Made by a program: the position numbers and the translations under genes. A stretch of 64,000 bases of DNA from Hymenobacter terrenus (GTDB taxonomy: Bacteria > Bacteroidota > Bacteroidia > Cytophagales > Hymenobacteraceae). Below, one piece after another: positions 8,946 through 16,841 of the stretch. The DNA lies in NCBI RefSeq assembly GCF_000972495.1, contig NZ_LATM01000019.1:36883-100882 (forward strand), written 5' to 3'. Numbering within the stretch: the first letter of the stretch is position 1; each line of letters starts with the position of its first letter. A model generated the notes under the pieces. The model did no database searches, was not told the DNA's origin, and was given only the letters and a program-made list of their open reading frames with translations.

Positions 8946-10049
8946 TTAGTCCATTTGAACGTCATCGGCAATGCTCCCCGCCGGGCCATCGGGCGCGGGC
9001 TTCGTGGTGGGCGCGGCCGGGGCTACTGTCACGGGAGATTGGGCGGCCACGGCCGCTACCAGCTCCGGCAAGTTATTACGTAGCCATTGCAGCTCTTCAT
9101 CTACCCGTTGGCTTACCAGGCGCTCTACTTCCAGGCGCTGGGCCGGGCTGAGCTGGTCGGCCACCGGGGCCGCCGTGGTGGTGCCAGGGGTTGGTGCGGC
9201 GGCCAGTACCAGGGCTTCGGCGCGCTTCACGCGGGCCACCGAGTCGGCAACGGCGGCGCTGGTTTCGGCCGCGGCAGCCTGAGCAGCAGTAGCGGCCTGC
9301 TTGGCGGTGAGGGTTTCGCGGCGCTGCTGCCGGCGCCATTGGCCCAGCGTTATGCGCAGCATGATGTAGAGCACCAGGCTCAGGATGCCCAGAATCAGTG
9401 CCAGGGGGGCGGCAAAGCGGTTGAGCAAGCTGCCCGCGCCGGTGGCGGATTGGGTGGGGGAGGGGAGGCCCGCGGCGTCGCGCTCAGCAGCAGCCTGAGC
9501 TTCGGCTGCTTCGACCACGCCGGGGGCACCGCTGCTGGTGGCTGCCGTGTCGGCGGTTTCGGGAACTATGGCGGCGGGCACATCACCGGGGGGCGTGCCG
9601 CTTACCACGTAGTTGGTCAGGGCGGTTTCGAGGGCGGCTACGCGGGCCATGCGGGCCGGGTCTTTGCGGCGGGCCGGCGAGCTTTTTAGCTTGCTGATAA
9701 TGGCCTTGGCCAGGGCTGCCAGTCGGGCGGGGTTGTCTTTTTTGCCCTGATAAATGCTGCCCTTGCCTTCGATGGGCTCGTACAACAGGCTGTACACGCG
9801 CAGGCTATCGGGCCGGATGCTAGTGGCCAGGCCTGGCAGGTTGCCGCCTTCGCAGCGCACGGTGCTTTTGAGGTTGGGCCGGCCGGCATCGTCGTACACG
9901 AAGCGCACGGTGGCGCACCAGATTTGCACCTTGGCTTCATCGAGCGAGGGCTGGCCGAGGGGCGTTTGGGCGCGGAGCGGGCTTGCAGTTGCTAGTAGCA
10001 CAGCGGCCAAAAAGGTGGCCAAAGCAGGGCGAGAAATCATAAGCAGCAT
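8946..10049 (-). CDS. Secreted/membrane protein with coiled-coil C-terminus, unknown
   Basis: The start was placed at the ATG at 10049 because it begins a clear signal peptide (MLLMISRPALATFLAAVLL to SPLRAQ). The mature N-terminal domain (about residues 30-150) contains WCATVRFVYDDAGRP and two Cys. A Pro/Ala-rich linker, a single membrane helix near residues 227-246 (LALILGILSLVLYIML) and an Ala-rich heptad-like region follow, ending in another Pro/Ala tail. The topology suggests an inner-membrane anchor with a coiled coil. Family not recognised. Confidence 0.65.
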   Translation of the reverse strand: MLLMISRPALATFLAAVLLATASPLRAQTPLGQPSLDEAKVQIWCATVRFVYDDAGRPNLKSTVRCEGGNLPGLATSIRPDSLRVYSLLYEPIEGKGSIYQGKKDNPARLAALAKAIISKLKSSPARRKDPARMARVAALETALTNYVVSGTPPGDVPAAIVPETADTAATSSGAPGVVEAAEAQAAAERDAAGLPSPTQSATGAGSLLNRFAAPLALILGILSLVLYIMLRITLGQWRRQQRRETLTAKQAATAAQAAAAETSAAVADSVARVKRAEALVLAAAPTPGTTTAAPVADQLSPAQRLEVERLVSQRVDEELQWLRNNLPELVAAVAAQSPVTVAPAAPTTKPAPDGPAGSIADDVQMD

Positions 10050-10174
10050 GGTTTTTACCGGAAAGTACGCGGTTGGGCTCAACTTATTGTGGGGCCGGTA
10101 CCATGCGGCGAGACTTGGCGAGCGTTTGGAGGCTGAAATTTCGGAGGCGGCGCGGTGGAGGGACCTCACCTCCA

Positions 10175-10245
10175 GCCCCTCTCCCAAAGCGAGGGGAGCC
10201 TAGCATCAGCACAGGGCTAGTGCTCCCTCTCTTTGGGAGAGGGGC
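10175..10245. repeat. Palindromic repeat, CCCCTCTCCCAAAG family
   Basis: GCCCCTCTCCCAAAG at 10175 and CTTTGGGAGAGGGGC at 10231 are exact complements, continued by GAGGGGAGC/GCTCCCTC arms. A degenerate relative with the GTACCCGGTAGGGCCGG core is at 38633-38703. It fills the space between the secreted protein gene and the effector locus. Confidence 0.8.
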
Positions 10246-10348
10246 CGTGCCCGGTAGAGGACAGGGGAGATGCTTCGGTTGCGCTCGGCATGCCTCGTCT
10301 CTTACTGCATCATTTTCACATCATAAGGCTTGTAAACTATCCTGTGCT

Positions 10349-10606
10349 TCACGATGACCTTTTTCGACCATTAGACGGGGAAGTTGGCAGCCCGTCATCC
10401 CGCACCAGGACGGGGTGCCGAAACGGTCGCACCCGGATAATTGCCTGCCAGCCCGCCGGAAAAGCATCGGTCCCGAACACGCTCCCCGTCGGCGTGGCCA
10501 CCTCCCTGATGTCCCAGGCGTCGGCCGGGTCGAGGTATACGAACTTGGAATGCAAGGGCCGGGGCACCGCCGGGACGTGCAGCGGCCCAGTTTGGTACAT
10601 GTAAGT
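10349..10606 (-). pseudogene. Truncated family X gene (C-terminal half only)
   Basis: The frame encodes YMYQTGPLHVPAVPRPLH, IREVATPTGSVFGTDAFP and a tail ending DDGLP, which aligns closely with the second half of the gene at 11395-12048 (MYQAGPPNVPAVPRPLH, IREVATPAGSAFGTDAFP). The first half is missing: upstream codons in this frame run antiphase into the Imm35-like gene. It is a remnant left by duplication and deletion in the effector locus. Confidence 0.8.
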
Positions 10607-10674
10607 TGCATCGCGCACGAACGCTGCGTTCGTGCTGTTAGTGGCCGATGGCCGGTAGCTTGGCGGTAGGGTAC

Positions 10675-10986
10675 TCAAAACCAGTTGTAAGGCTGGCCGT
10701 TGCTGGCCGCGTATTGGGCCAGCAGGTGCTTGGTGGGCATGGGTGGAGCCACGAAGGCAATACCCGTTTCGCGGTTGACCACAATGGGCCCCACGCCGAT
10801 GGCCATGGCGCGCACGTTGCCGGTATGCACGTATTCGCGGGTGTTGAAGGGAAACAGCCAAGCCAGGTCCGACTCCACTACCAGCGGTTCGATAAGGACT
10901 AGGTCGAGGGCGTCATTGCCGGGCAGCTCCCCAATCACGCTCAGCGTGGTTAAGGCAATTTTTCGGGCTTCTTGCTTGGTCAGCAT
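10675..10986 (-). CDS. Imm35-like (YrhB-type) immunity protein
   Basis: A 103-residue cytoplasmic protein with the Imm35 layout: N-terminal helix 'MLTKQEARKIALTTL', then a beta strand 'LVLIEPLVVESDLAWLFPF' with the conserved aromatic pair, 'REYVHTGNVRAMAIGVGPIVVN', and 'TGIAFVAPP'. Imm35 proteins protect against polymorphic toxins, often papain-like ones. It begins 34 bp after the end of an orphan toxin tip, consistent with a toxin-immunity cassette whose toxin N-terminus has been lost. Confidence 0.7.
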   Translation of the reverse strand: MLTKQEARKIALTTLSVIGELPGNDALDLVLIEPLVVESDLAWLFPFNTREYVHTGNVRAMAIGVGPIVVNRETGIAFVAPPMPTKHLLAQYAASNGQPYNWF

Positions 10987-11020
10987 CTGCGAAAAGGAAG
11001 TTAGGTGGGCCAGGAGAGAG

Positions 11021-11293
11021 CTAGGGCACGGGCACCGGGTTGGGAATAATGCCGAGCTTGAGGTCGACCTCGGAGCCGTAGCGTTCCTGTGCCTCCGCCG
11101 GGCTGGTCATAATGCCCTGCGGGTACTGCGGGCCCCAGGTTTGGCCTTCGATGATGGTGGGCACGCCGTCGTGGTTGGTGATGATGACTACGTGCGCATT
11201 CACGTCCTTCTGGCCCAGGATGAGCAGCAGGGCATTGGTGCCCGGCGCGTAGCTCGCTACTACGCGGAAGGCTTCAAGCCAAGAACAGGTAGC
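11021..11293 (-). pseudogene. Orphan toxin C-terminal tip, possibly papain-fold
   Basis: The frame is open from a TAA at about 11294 to the stop at 11021 and reads SWLEAFRVVASYAPGTNALLL, then NAHVVIITNHDGVPTIIEGQ and TWGPQYPQGI. A His about twenty residues before a 'ii(D/E)gQ' strand resembles the C-terminal half of papain-fold or glutamine-deamidase toxins, but the catalytic Cys region is absent. A GTG at 11203 could start a 60-residue peptide, though this more likely is a displaced toxin end left next to its immunity gene. Confidence 0.55.
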
Positions 11294-11394
11294 TTAAATT
11301 GGAGGTGCACTTGCGCCCATTACCGACCAGCAAGTGATTGGAACAGGGTCTGCTCTACCCAAAGTTTGTCCCGTTTATGCGCTCGCCATCTGCT

Positions 11395-12048
11395 TCAGCC
11401 CCAAGGCGTCCACTGGCCAGTGCTGGGCTGTCGGGCCGGGCGCCCGTCATCCAGCACCGGAACTGAGCCTTGGAACGGCCCCACCCGAATAACCTCCTGC
11501 TCACTCTCTGGAAACGCATCGGTCCCGAACGCGCTCCCCGCCGGCGTGGCCACCTCCCTGATGGCCTCGGCCGGGCCGAAGCTGACATACCCGAGTTCGA
11601 AATGCAGGGGCCGAGGCACCGCCGGCACATTCGGCGGGCCGGCTTGGTACATGTTGTTGAGCTGCAACGGCAGGGCCAGCTCCACAGTTTCCTCGTACGC
11701 GGCCCCCGGCTCCACCCGCGTCATGAACGGGATGCGCAGCGCTTCCACCATCAACCCGGGGGGCACGTCGGTCACCTTCTTGCTCACCGTCACGGCTTCG
11801 GGACTCACCTCAACGTTGGCCAAGTTGGGCAATACGCCGAACAGAACTTGGTTGCGGCCGGGGTCGCGCCAGGCCCTTTTCCAAAGCTGGTTCAGGAAGT
11901 AGAGCGGCTGCGCGCCGGTGTTGCGCACGCGGTAGTGCAGGCGCAATGCCCCGGCGGCCGGGCCGTCGGTCGAGGCCGTCACCGTCAGCGTGCAAGCATC
12001 GGTTTCGGCCGTCAGGGTTTCGCTGGTCAGAAAGTCTGCTGTCGTCAT
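11395..12048 (-). CDS. Family X protein, candidate immunity to the TssD-M91 effector
   Basis: 217 residues from the ATG at 12048 (an in-frame ATG lies at 12075). The sequence is beta-rich: 'LRLHYRVRNTGAQPLYFLNQL', a 'TRVEPGAAYEETVELALPL' strand pair, and the C-terminal VPAVPRPLHFELGY block. A paralogue is at 30350-30913 and a truncated copy at 10349-10606. It is the first gene after the TssD-metallopeptidase effector (43 bp gap), the usual place for a cognate immunity gene. The fold suggests an Ig-like sandwich. Function is inferred from position only. Confidence 0.6.
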   Translation of the reverse strand: MTTADFLTSETLTAETDACTLTVTASTDGPAAGALRLHYRVRNTGAQPLYFLNQLWKRAWRDPGRNQVLFGVLPNLANVEVSPEAVTVSKKVTDVPPGLMVEALRIPFMTRVEPGAAYEETVELALPLQLNNMYQAGPPNVPAVPRPLHFELGYVSFGPAEAIREVATPAGSAFGTDAFPESEQEVIRVGPFQGSVPVLDDGRPARQPSTGQWTPWG

Positions 12049-12091
12049 GAGAACACTGCGAATGGGAAAAGGCATAGCCAGTGTGCTGGCG

Positions 12092-13345
12092 TTAGTAATG
12101 CTCGCGGAGGGGCTGCGGCGGATTCCACTCTGCCCGAATCTTGTTTTCTGTAATCGGGTATTTGTCGTACGGCGGTACGCCTACGGTTTCCAGTTCGTAC
12201 ACATGGACTTCAGCCTGCTTCTTAGGCTTTTTCACTTCTTCGGCATCGTCCGGTTTCTCAGTCTTTTCTGGCGCCTGGGTATTGTCCCGTTTCTCGGCGT
12301 CCTGCGGCTGCTTATCGTTGTCCGGCTCGGGCTGCCCGCCGTTAGGCGCAGAGCCCCGCCGCATTCGGCCGTGGGCTGCCTGCTCGGCATGAATCAACTC
12401 GTGCGCCAAGCCAATTCCGGGCGGCCGCTCCTGCCACGCCTTCTCGCCACCGATGCTGTTGAAGGGATTGTAACGGATGCCCATCGCGGTGCCCGCGCCC
12501 GGAGTTTTACCGTCTTCGTCATAAAAGGCCGGGGGCCAGTAGCCGTGAGGATATTCCTTGCTGGCATTGGGAAAAGCAGCACCGTTTACTTCTCCATAAA
12601 AGATTTCTATTCGCTTGCCTGACGCTTGCAAAGACTCTAGCAATTTCCGGCCTGTTTTTGTGTCGTAGAGCGCTTGCAAATCTGCCATCACCGCCTCTTT
12701 AAAGCCAGCCGGAACGGGGCCATCGTTTACGGGCCGCGAAGTCACGTCAAACGTGTGCCTGAGTAACTCGGTCACGGCCGGGCTTATCACCGCCGTGGTG
12801 GGTCGAACGAAGTACGTGGATGGGTCGTTCACGTCGAAAGCCGAACTCTTGGCCAAGGTTTCTCGCAGCACACCGGAGACGGGCGAGCCGGCAGCTGCCG
12901 CTACCGCCGCCAGCGCTTCGGCCGGCCCCGCCGTGGAGGTGGCTGCTACGGCCGCGGCCACCGCCGCGGGTCCGCCGGCCCGCAGCTCAAAGGTGGGCGC
13001 GGTGATAGCGAGTAGGCACACGTAGGAGCCATCGCCGTCCGCGCCGCTTTCGAAGGCCTCATTGTACTGCACGCAGTCGCCTTCGGAAAAAGCAATGGTT
13101 TCGTAGGCAATGCGCTGGGCCGAGTCGTAAAAGACGACCTCGCCGGCCAAGGGTTTGCGCGGCGTATTCGCCCAGTTCAGAAGGGCGTCGTCCTCGGGCA
13201 CGTCAAGGACGAGCTGTAGAGGGGAGTGGCGGACCTTGGCCGTTACCCGGCCGCGGGCATCAACATTTTGGTGGCATGAGTAGTTGCAGCGCACCACACG
13301 ATAACTGTGGCCCTCAACGTGCAGCTCGGCATAGAACGACGCCAT
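12092..13345 (-). CDS. tssD: Type VI effector: TssD (Hcp-like) fused to M91-type metallopeptidase
   Basis: 417 residues from the ATG at 13345. Residues 1-120 are a Bacteroidota TssD tube domain (MASFYAELHVEGHSYRVVRC, then YSCHQNVDARGRV, and a CLLAITAPTFEL end strand). An Ala-rich linker follows. The C-terminal domain carries the zinc motif HELIHA near residues 313-318, then ITENKIRAEWNPPQPLREHY, matching the ENxxRxE...RxxY tail of NleD-like M91 peptidases. Loaded into the type VI tube, it would deliver a protease into rivals. A Lys/Glu/Pro-rich segment separates the zinc motif from the tail. No other T6SS genes are in view. Confidence 0.85.
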   Translation of the reverse strand: MASFYAELHVEGHSYRVVRCNYSCHQNVDARGRVTAKVRHSPLQLVLDVPEDDALLNWANTPRKPLAGEVVFYDSAQRIAYETIAFSEGDCVQYNEAFESGADGDGSYVCLLAITAPTFELRAGGPAAVAAAVAATSTAGPAEALAAVAAAAGSPVSGVLRETLAKSSAFDVNDPSTYFVRPTTAVISPAVTELLRHTFDVTSRPVNDGPVPAGFKEAVMADLQALYDTKTGRKLLESLQASGKRIEIFYGEVNGAAFPNASKEYPHGYWPPAFYDEDGKTPGAGTAMGIRYNPFNSIGGEKAWQERPPGIGLAHELIHAEQAAHGRMRRGSAPNGGQPEPDNDKQPQDAEKRDNTQAPEKTEKPDDAEEVKKPKKQAEVHVYELETVGVPPYDKYPITENKIRAEWNPPQPLREHY

Positions 13346-13439
13346 GGAGTGGATTGAAAAGAGGAAAGTACTCTTTGAGAAAGCTAAAGTACTCGCCGAC
13401 GCGGACATTCCCTTAAATGCAGCCCCAGAACTTGAGGCG

Positions 13440-13625
13440 AATAAGGGGTGCTACAGCTGCTCAGCTGCCCCGTGCCGCTGCTCAACGCCTGCCACATCGT
13501 GCCCTGGGCCACAAGCCACGACGACCCCCTGCCCAACGGTGTGGCCCTGGGTCCCAACCTGCACCGCGCCTTCAACCATCACCTGTTTATTAATATGCAG
13601 GTGCCTGCGGGCTTCAATGAACCCA
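13440..13625 (+). pseudogene. HNH nuclease fragment (C-terminal part)
   Basis: The frame reads LLNACHIVPWATSHDDPLPN and GVALGPNLHRAFNHHLF, the HNH core of restriction-type endonucleases (AHIVPW...NG..L...LH..FD). No upstream domain precedes it in frame, and it ends in Arg/Gly-rich out-of-family sequence. The usual Asp of the FD pair reads FN. It is a remnant, probably from the same gene type as the N-terminal fragment at 13865, but the two pieces lie in swapped order. Confidence 0.75.
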
Positions 13626-13864
13626 GCCGCGGTGGCTACGGCGTGCGTCGCTTCGGGGGCAGGCGCTGCGGCTGCCCCGGCAGCGAGAGTGGTGGCTGAA
13701 GGAGGAGAATCTAACGCAGCAGCGGGCGCGTTCCGAGGCCTACGTTTGGGCTGCTGGCTGCCTCGTAGTTCACTGATTACCCGCCCGTATTCTGGCGTGA
13801 TGAACCCAGTCCCGCTCTGCTCTAAGGCCATCGGAAGACCCACGCGCAATTATCTTCGGCGGCC

Positions 13865-14323
13865 ATGCTCGCCATCTACCTCCGCCGCTTCCAGAAACTC
13901 CGCGTCGCCCGCAGCCGTCAGCACGGCGAAGCGCCCTACAAGCCCGCCCTGCTGCTGGCAGTGCTCGAAGGCATCGCCGACGGCTCTATTGCCGACAACC
14001 GCATCGAAATCACGCCCGAGCTCATCGCGGCCTTCAAAGCAATTTGCGCCGACCTGAGCACCTCGCCTCTGTTCACGGCCGCCAACTTCGCCCTGCCCTT
14101 CTACCACCTGCGCTCCGACGGCTTCTGGCAGCTGCACACTTGGCCGGGCCTTGAAATTCTGCTCACCACCTCCAACTCCGTCCGCAGCTTCCGCCACTTG
14201 CGCGACGTGGTGGCCTACGCCTCGGGTATTCAAACGAAGAGGAAATTATCAATTAAACTCTGTAGTAAATCCCGGACTTATACATACCTTTCACACCTAT
14301 TCTTACCTATCAATTATACGTAG
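13865..14323 (+). pseudogene. N-terminal fragment of HNH endonuclease with sulfur-binding-like domain
   Basis: Residues 1-120 read 'YLRRFQKLRVARSR', 'APYKPALLLAVLEGI', 'FALPFYHLRSDGFWQL' and 'LRDVVAYAS'. This pattern heads many HNH endonucleases and resembles the sulfur-binding domains (SBD) of ScoMcrA-type enzymes, which recognise phosphorothioated DNA. At about base 14226 family-like sequence stops and an AT-rich tail (KRKLSIKLCSKSRTYTYL) runs to the stop. The HNH half is missing here. The breakpoint coincides with the start of the defence island. The SBD assignment is by pattern only. Confidence 0.65.
14285..14292 (+). promoter_or_regulatory. Possible -7 box of the GHKL/SspE-like operon
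   Basis: TACCTTTC differs by one base from TAnnTTTG and sits 42 bp before the ATG at 14327, the same distance as the sahH box. It lies in an AT-rich 90-bp stretch right after the HNH fragment. No clear -33 element was found. Confidence 0.4.
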
Positions 14324-14326
14324 TTC

Positions 14327-16816
14327 ATGGATTTATTCTCTACCCAACAACCTGACCTTAAGAACCTCTTTCTGCAACTTTTTCACTGCTCTGAAGAGCA
14401 GGCCATAGACAATCTGATTGGGAAATATCCTAGCGTTTTCGCTTCAAGCGACAATTGGAAGCCACTCGGCGGCAGTGCGAATATGTACGGGGTTATCGAA
14501 AACCAACAAGCTTCGCCGATTGCGGCGCTTGTGGAGAAGATAACTAACTCCATCGACGCCACGCTCATGCGCAAATGCTATGAGGCGGGCGTTGACCCAA
14601 AGGGTGCGGATGCACCTAGAACGATGGAGGCTGCCGTAAAGCAATTCTATGCAGGCCAAGCCGAGCAATGGGATTTGCCCTCTTTTCGTAAAAAGCAGGC
14701 TGAGAACATCCAAATCATAGCATCGGGGCCGCGCATGAATACTTCACTGACTATCTATGATAGCGGCGAAGGGCAGCACCCAGACAAGTTCGAAGACACC
14801 TTTCTTTCCTTGTTGCGAGGCAATAAGAATGAAATTCACTTCGTGCAGGGCAAGTACAACATGGGCGGCAGTGGTGCCATTGTGTTTTGCGGGAAGCGTG
14901 GATACCAATTGATGGCCTCGCGACGCTACGACGGTAGCGGCCCATTAGGATTCACCCTGATTCGGGAGCACCCCCTGACGAAGCAGGAGCAAGGTTCGCT
15001 TAAGAACACCTGGTATGAATTCCTGGTATTGGACGGTAAGATTCCCTCCTTTCCAATCACTGAGCTTGATTTGGGCTTGGTGGGACGCTCTTTTACGACG
15101 GGCTCTATCATTAAGCTGTACTCCTATAGCCTGCCGCCGGGTTCTCGCTCCGTTATTTCCCGTGACTTGAATCAGAGCCTTAATGAGTTTCTATTTGAGC
15201 CTGCGCTGCCTATCCTAACAGTTGACACCAAGGAGCGGTATCCAGATGATAAAAACCTAGAACGCCCGCTTTTTGGCCTGAAACGCCGGTTGGAGCAGGA
15301 TGATAAAGCCTACGTGGAGGAAAATTTCGTGGAGGACTTCACTGATGCGCTATTTGGGAAGATGCGCGTGGCGGGGTATGTCTTCAATACCAAAGTGGGC
15401 GGTAAGTCAGCTAAGGATTCCATTCAGCGCGAGTTTTTCAAGAACAATATGACCGTGCTGTTCTCCATGAATGGGCAGGTGCACGGCCACTACACTTCTG
15501 AGTTCATCACCCGCTCGCTGAAGCTAAACCTGCTGAAAAACCATCTGCTGCTGCACGTCGATTGCACGAACATGAGCTATGAGTTCCGCAAGGAGCTGTT
15601 CATGGCTTCGCGTGACCGGCTCAAGGGCAGCGATGAAACAACCAAGCTGCGCCAATTCCTGGCCACGAAGCTGGGCAAAGCCGGCGGGCGACTGGCCGAG
15701 ATTGAGAAGAAGCGCAAGGACTCTATTGCGGTGGATGGCGGCGACTCCAAAGAGCTGCTGAAAAACGTCACCAAGAACATCCAGATGAACCCGGAGCTGC
15801 TGAAGCTACTGGGTAGCACGTTCAAGCTGGAGGAGAAGAAGCCCCAACCTGACAAGCACGACAAGCCGGAAAAGAAAGTCCCCTCGAAACCCGCGTCGGA
15901 GCCATTCAAGCCGCAGCGCTTCCCCACGTTTTTGAAGGTGCGGGGGCACCACGACGGCGACAAGGCCCTAACCGGCATTCCCTTGGGCGGGGAGAAAACA
16001 GTGCGTTTCGATACCGACGTGGAGAATCAATACTTCAACCGCGTGGAAGAACCGGGCGAACTGAAAATTGCGCTGCTCGGCGTGAAGCGGGCGGCGGGCA
16101 AAAACACCAACGGCAGCAGCACGAGCAGCGGCGGCAACTTAGACGCTACCGCGTGGGCGGTGGAAGACGTGCTGAACGTGAACGTGAGCAGCCCGCAGGA
16201 CGGCACCATCCGCGTCACGATGAACCCGCAGAAAGACGCGCAGGTAGGCGATGCCGTGCAACTGAAAGTGTCGCTGACCGCACCCGGCGAGGAGTTGGAA
16301 GAAATATTCTGGGTGAAGATTGCCGATAAGGACGCGCCGCCCAAGCCCATGCCCCAGCCCGAAGAGGAACCGCTGCAAGGCCTACCCGAGCCCGTGTTTA
16401 TGTACAAAGAACCCAAAGACAGTGCGCTGACTTGGGACCAGATGGAAGAGGCAATTGGCGTATCGGTAAACCACGACACCGTGGTGCACCCAATGGCCTC
16501 CGGTGAAAACCTCGAAAAGATTTACATCAACATGGACAGCAAGGTGCTAAAGAGCTTCCGCTCCAAGCACCGCAACATCACAGAGGTTCAGCTAGAAATA
16601 TCCGGGCGCAAGTATTGGACGGCGGTTTATATGCACACGCTCTTTCTGTACAGCATCACCAAGAACCGGAAGTACCAGATAACCCAAACAAAAGCCGGCG
16701 AACAAGACCCGGTAGACGTGGCCGACTACATCAAGGACTTATTCGAGAACTTTTATTCAGAGTTTATTTTGAACTTCGGCGGAATGGAAGAAATGATGCA
16801 AGGGCTAGGAGAATAA
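14327..16816 (+). CDS. GHKL (Hsp90-like) ATPase, defence-associated
   Basis: 829 residues. The N-terminal ATPase shows the Bergerat fold motifs: N-box EKITNSIDA (70-78), G1 DSGEG (145-149) and G2 GKYNMGGSGAIVF (175-187). The middle region has a second domain with conserved 'MNGQVHGHYTSEFI' and 'VDCTNMSYEFRKELFMASRD'. A Lys/Pro-rich linker (~510-540) leads to a C-terminal beta domain. It is 25 bp upstream of the SspE-like nuclease and surely co-transcribed, so it probably works with it in phage restriction. I do not know an established name for this partner. Confidence 0.75.
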   Translation: MDLFSTQQPDLKNLFLQLFHCSEEQAIDNLIGKYPSVFASSDNWKPLGGSANMYGVIENQQASPIAALVEKITNSIDATLMRKCYEAGVDPKGADAPRTMEAAVKQFYAGQAEQWDLPSFRKKQAENIQIIASGPRMNTSLTIYDSGEGQHPDKFEDTFLSLLRGNKNEIHFVQGKYNMGGSGAIVFCGKRGYQLMASRRYDGSGPLGFTLIREHPLTKQEQGSLKNTWYEFLVLDGKIPSFPITELDLGLVGRSFTTGSIIKLYSYSLPPGSRSVISRDLNQSLNEFLFEPALPILTVDTKERYPDDKNLERPLFGLKRRLEQDDKAYVEENFVEDFTDALFGKMRVAGYVFNTKVGGKSAKDSIQREFFKNNMTVLFSMNGQVHGHYTSEFITRSLKLNLLKNHLLLHVDCTNMSYEFRKELFMASRDRLKGSDETTKLRQFLATKLGKAGGRLAEIEKKRKDSIAVDGGDSKELLKNVTKNIQMNPELLKLLGSTFKLEEKKPQPDKHDKPEKKVPSKPASEPFKPQRFPTFLKVRGHHDGDKALTGIPLGGEKTVRFDTDVENQYFNRVEEPGELKIALLGVKRAAGKNTNGSSTSSGGNLDATAWAVEDVLNVNVSSPQDGTIRVTMNPQKDAQVGDAVQLKVSLTAPGEELEEIFWVKIADKDAPPKPMPQPEEEPLQGLPEPVFMYKEPKDSALTWDQMEEAIGVSVNHDTVVHPMASGENLEKIYINMDSKVLKSFRSKHRNITEVQLEISGRKYWTAVYMHTLFLYSITKNRKYQITQTKAGEQDPVDVADYIKDLFENFYSEFILNFGGMEEMMQGLGE

Positions 16817-16841
16817 TTTTTCAAACCAAATTTTTCAAATC

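Noticed and set aside
9087..9689. Gly-rich 200-codon frame on the plus strand
   Set aside because: Antisense to a signal-peptide-bearing gene with better features.
13345..13408. Longer start (13408) for the TssD-M91 gene
   Set aside because: The TssD domain begins exactly at the ATG at 13345, and the extra 21 residues match no TssD N-terminus.
13451..13849. 132-codon minus-strand frame across the HNH fragment
   Set aside because: Ala/Pro-rich without motif, and it lies antisense to recognisable HNH sequence.
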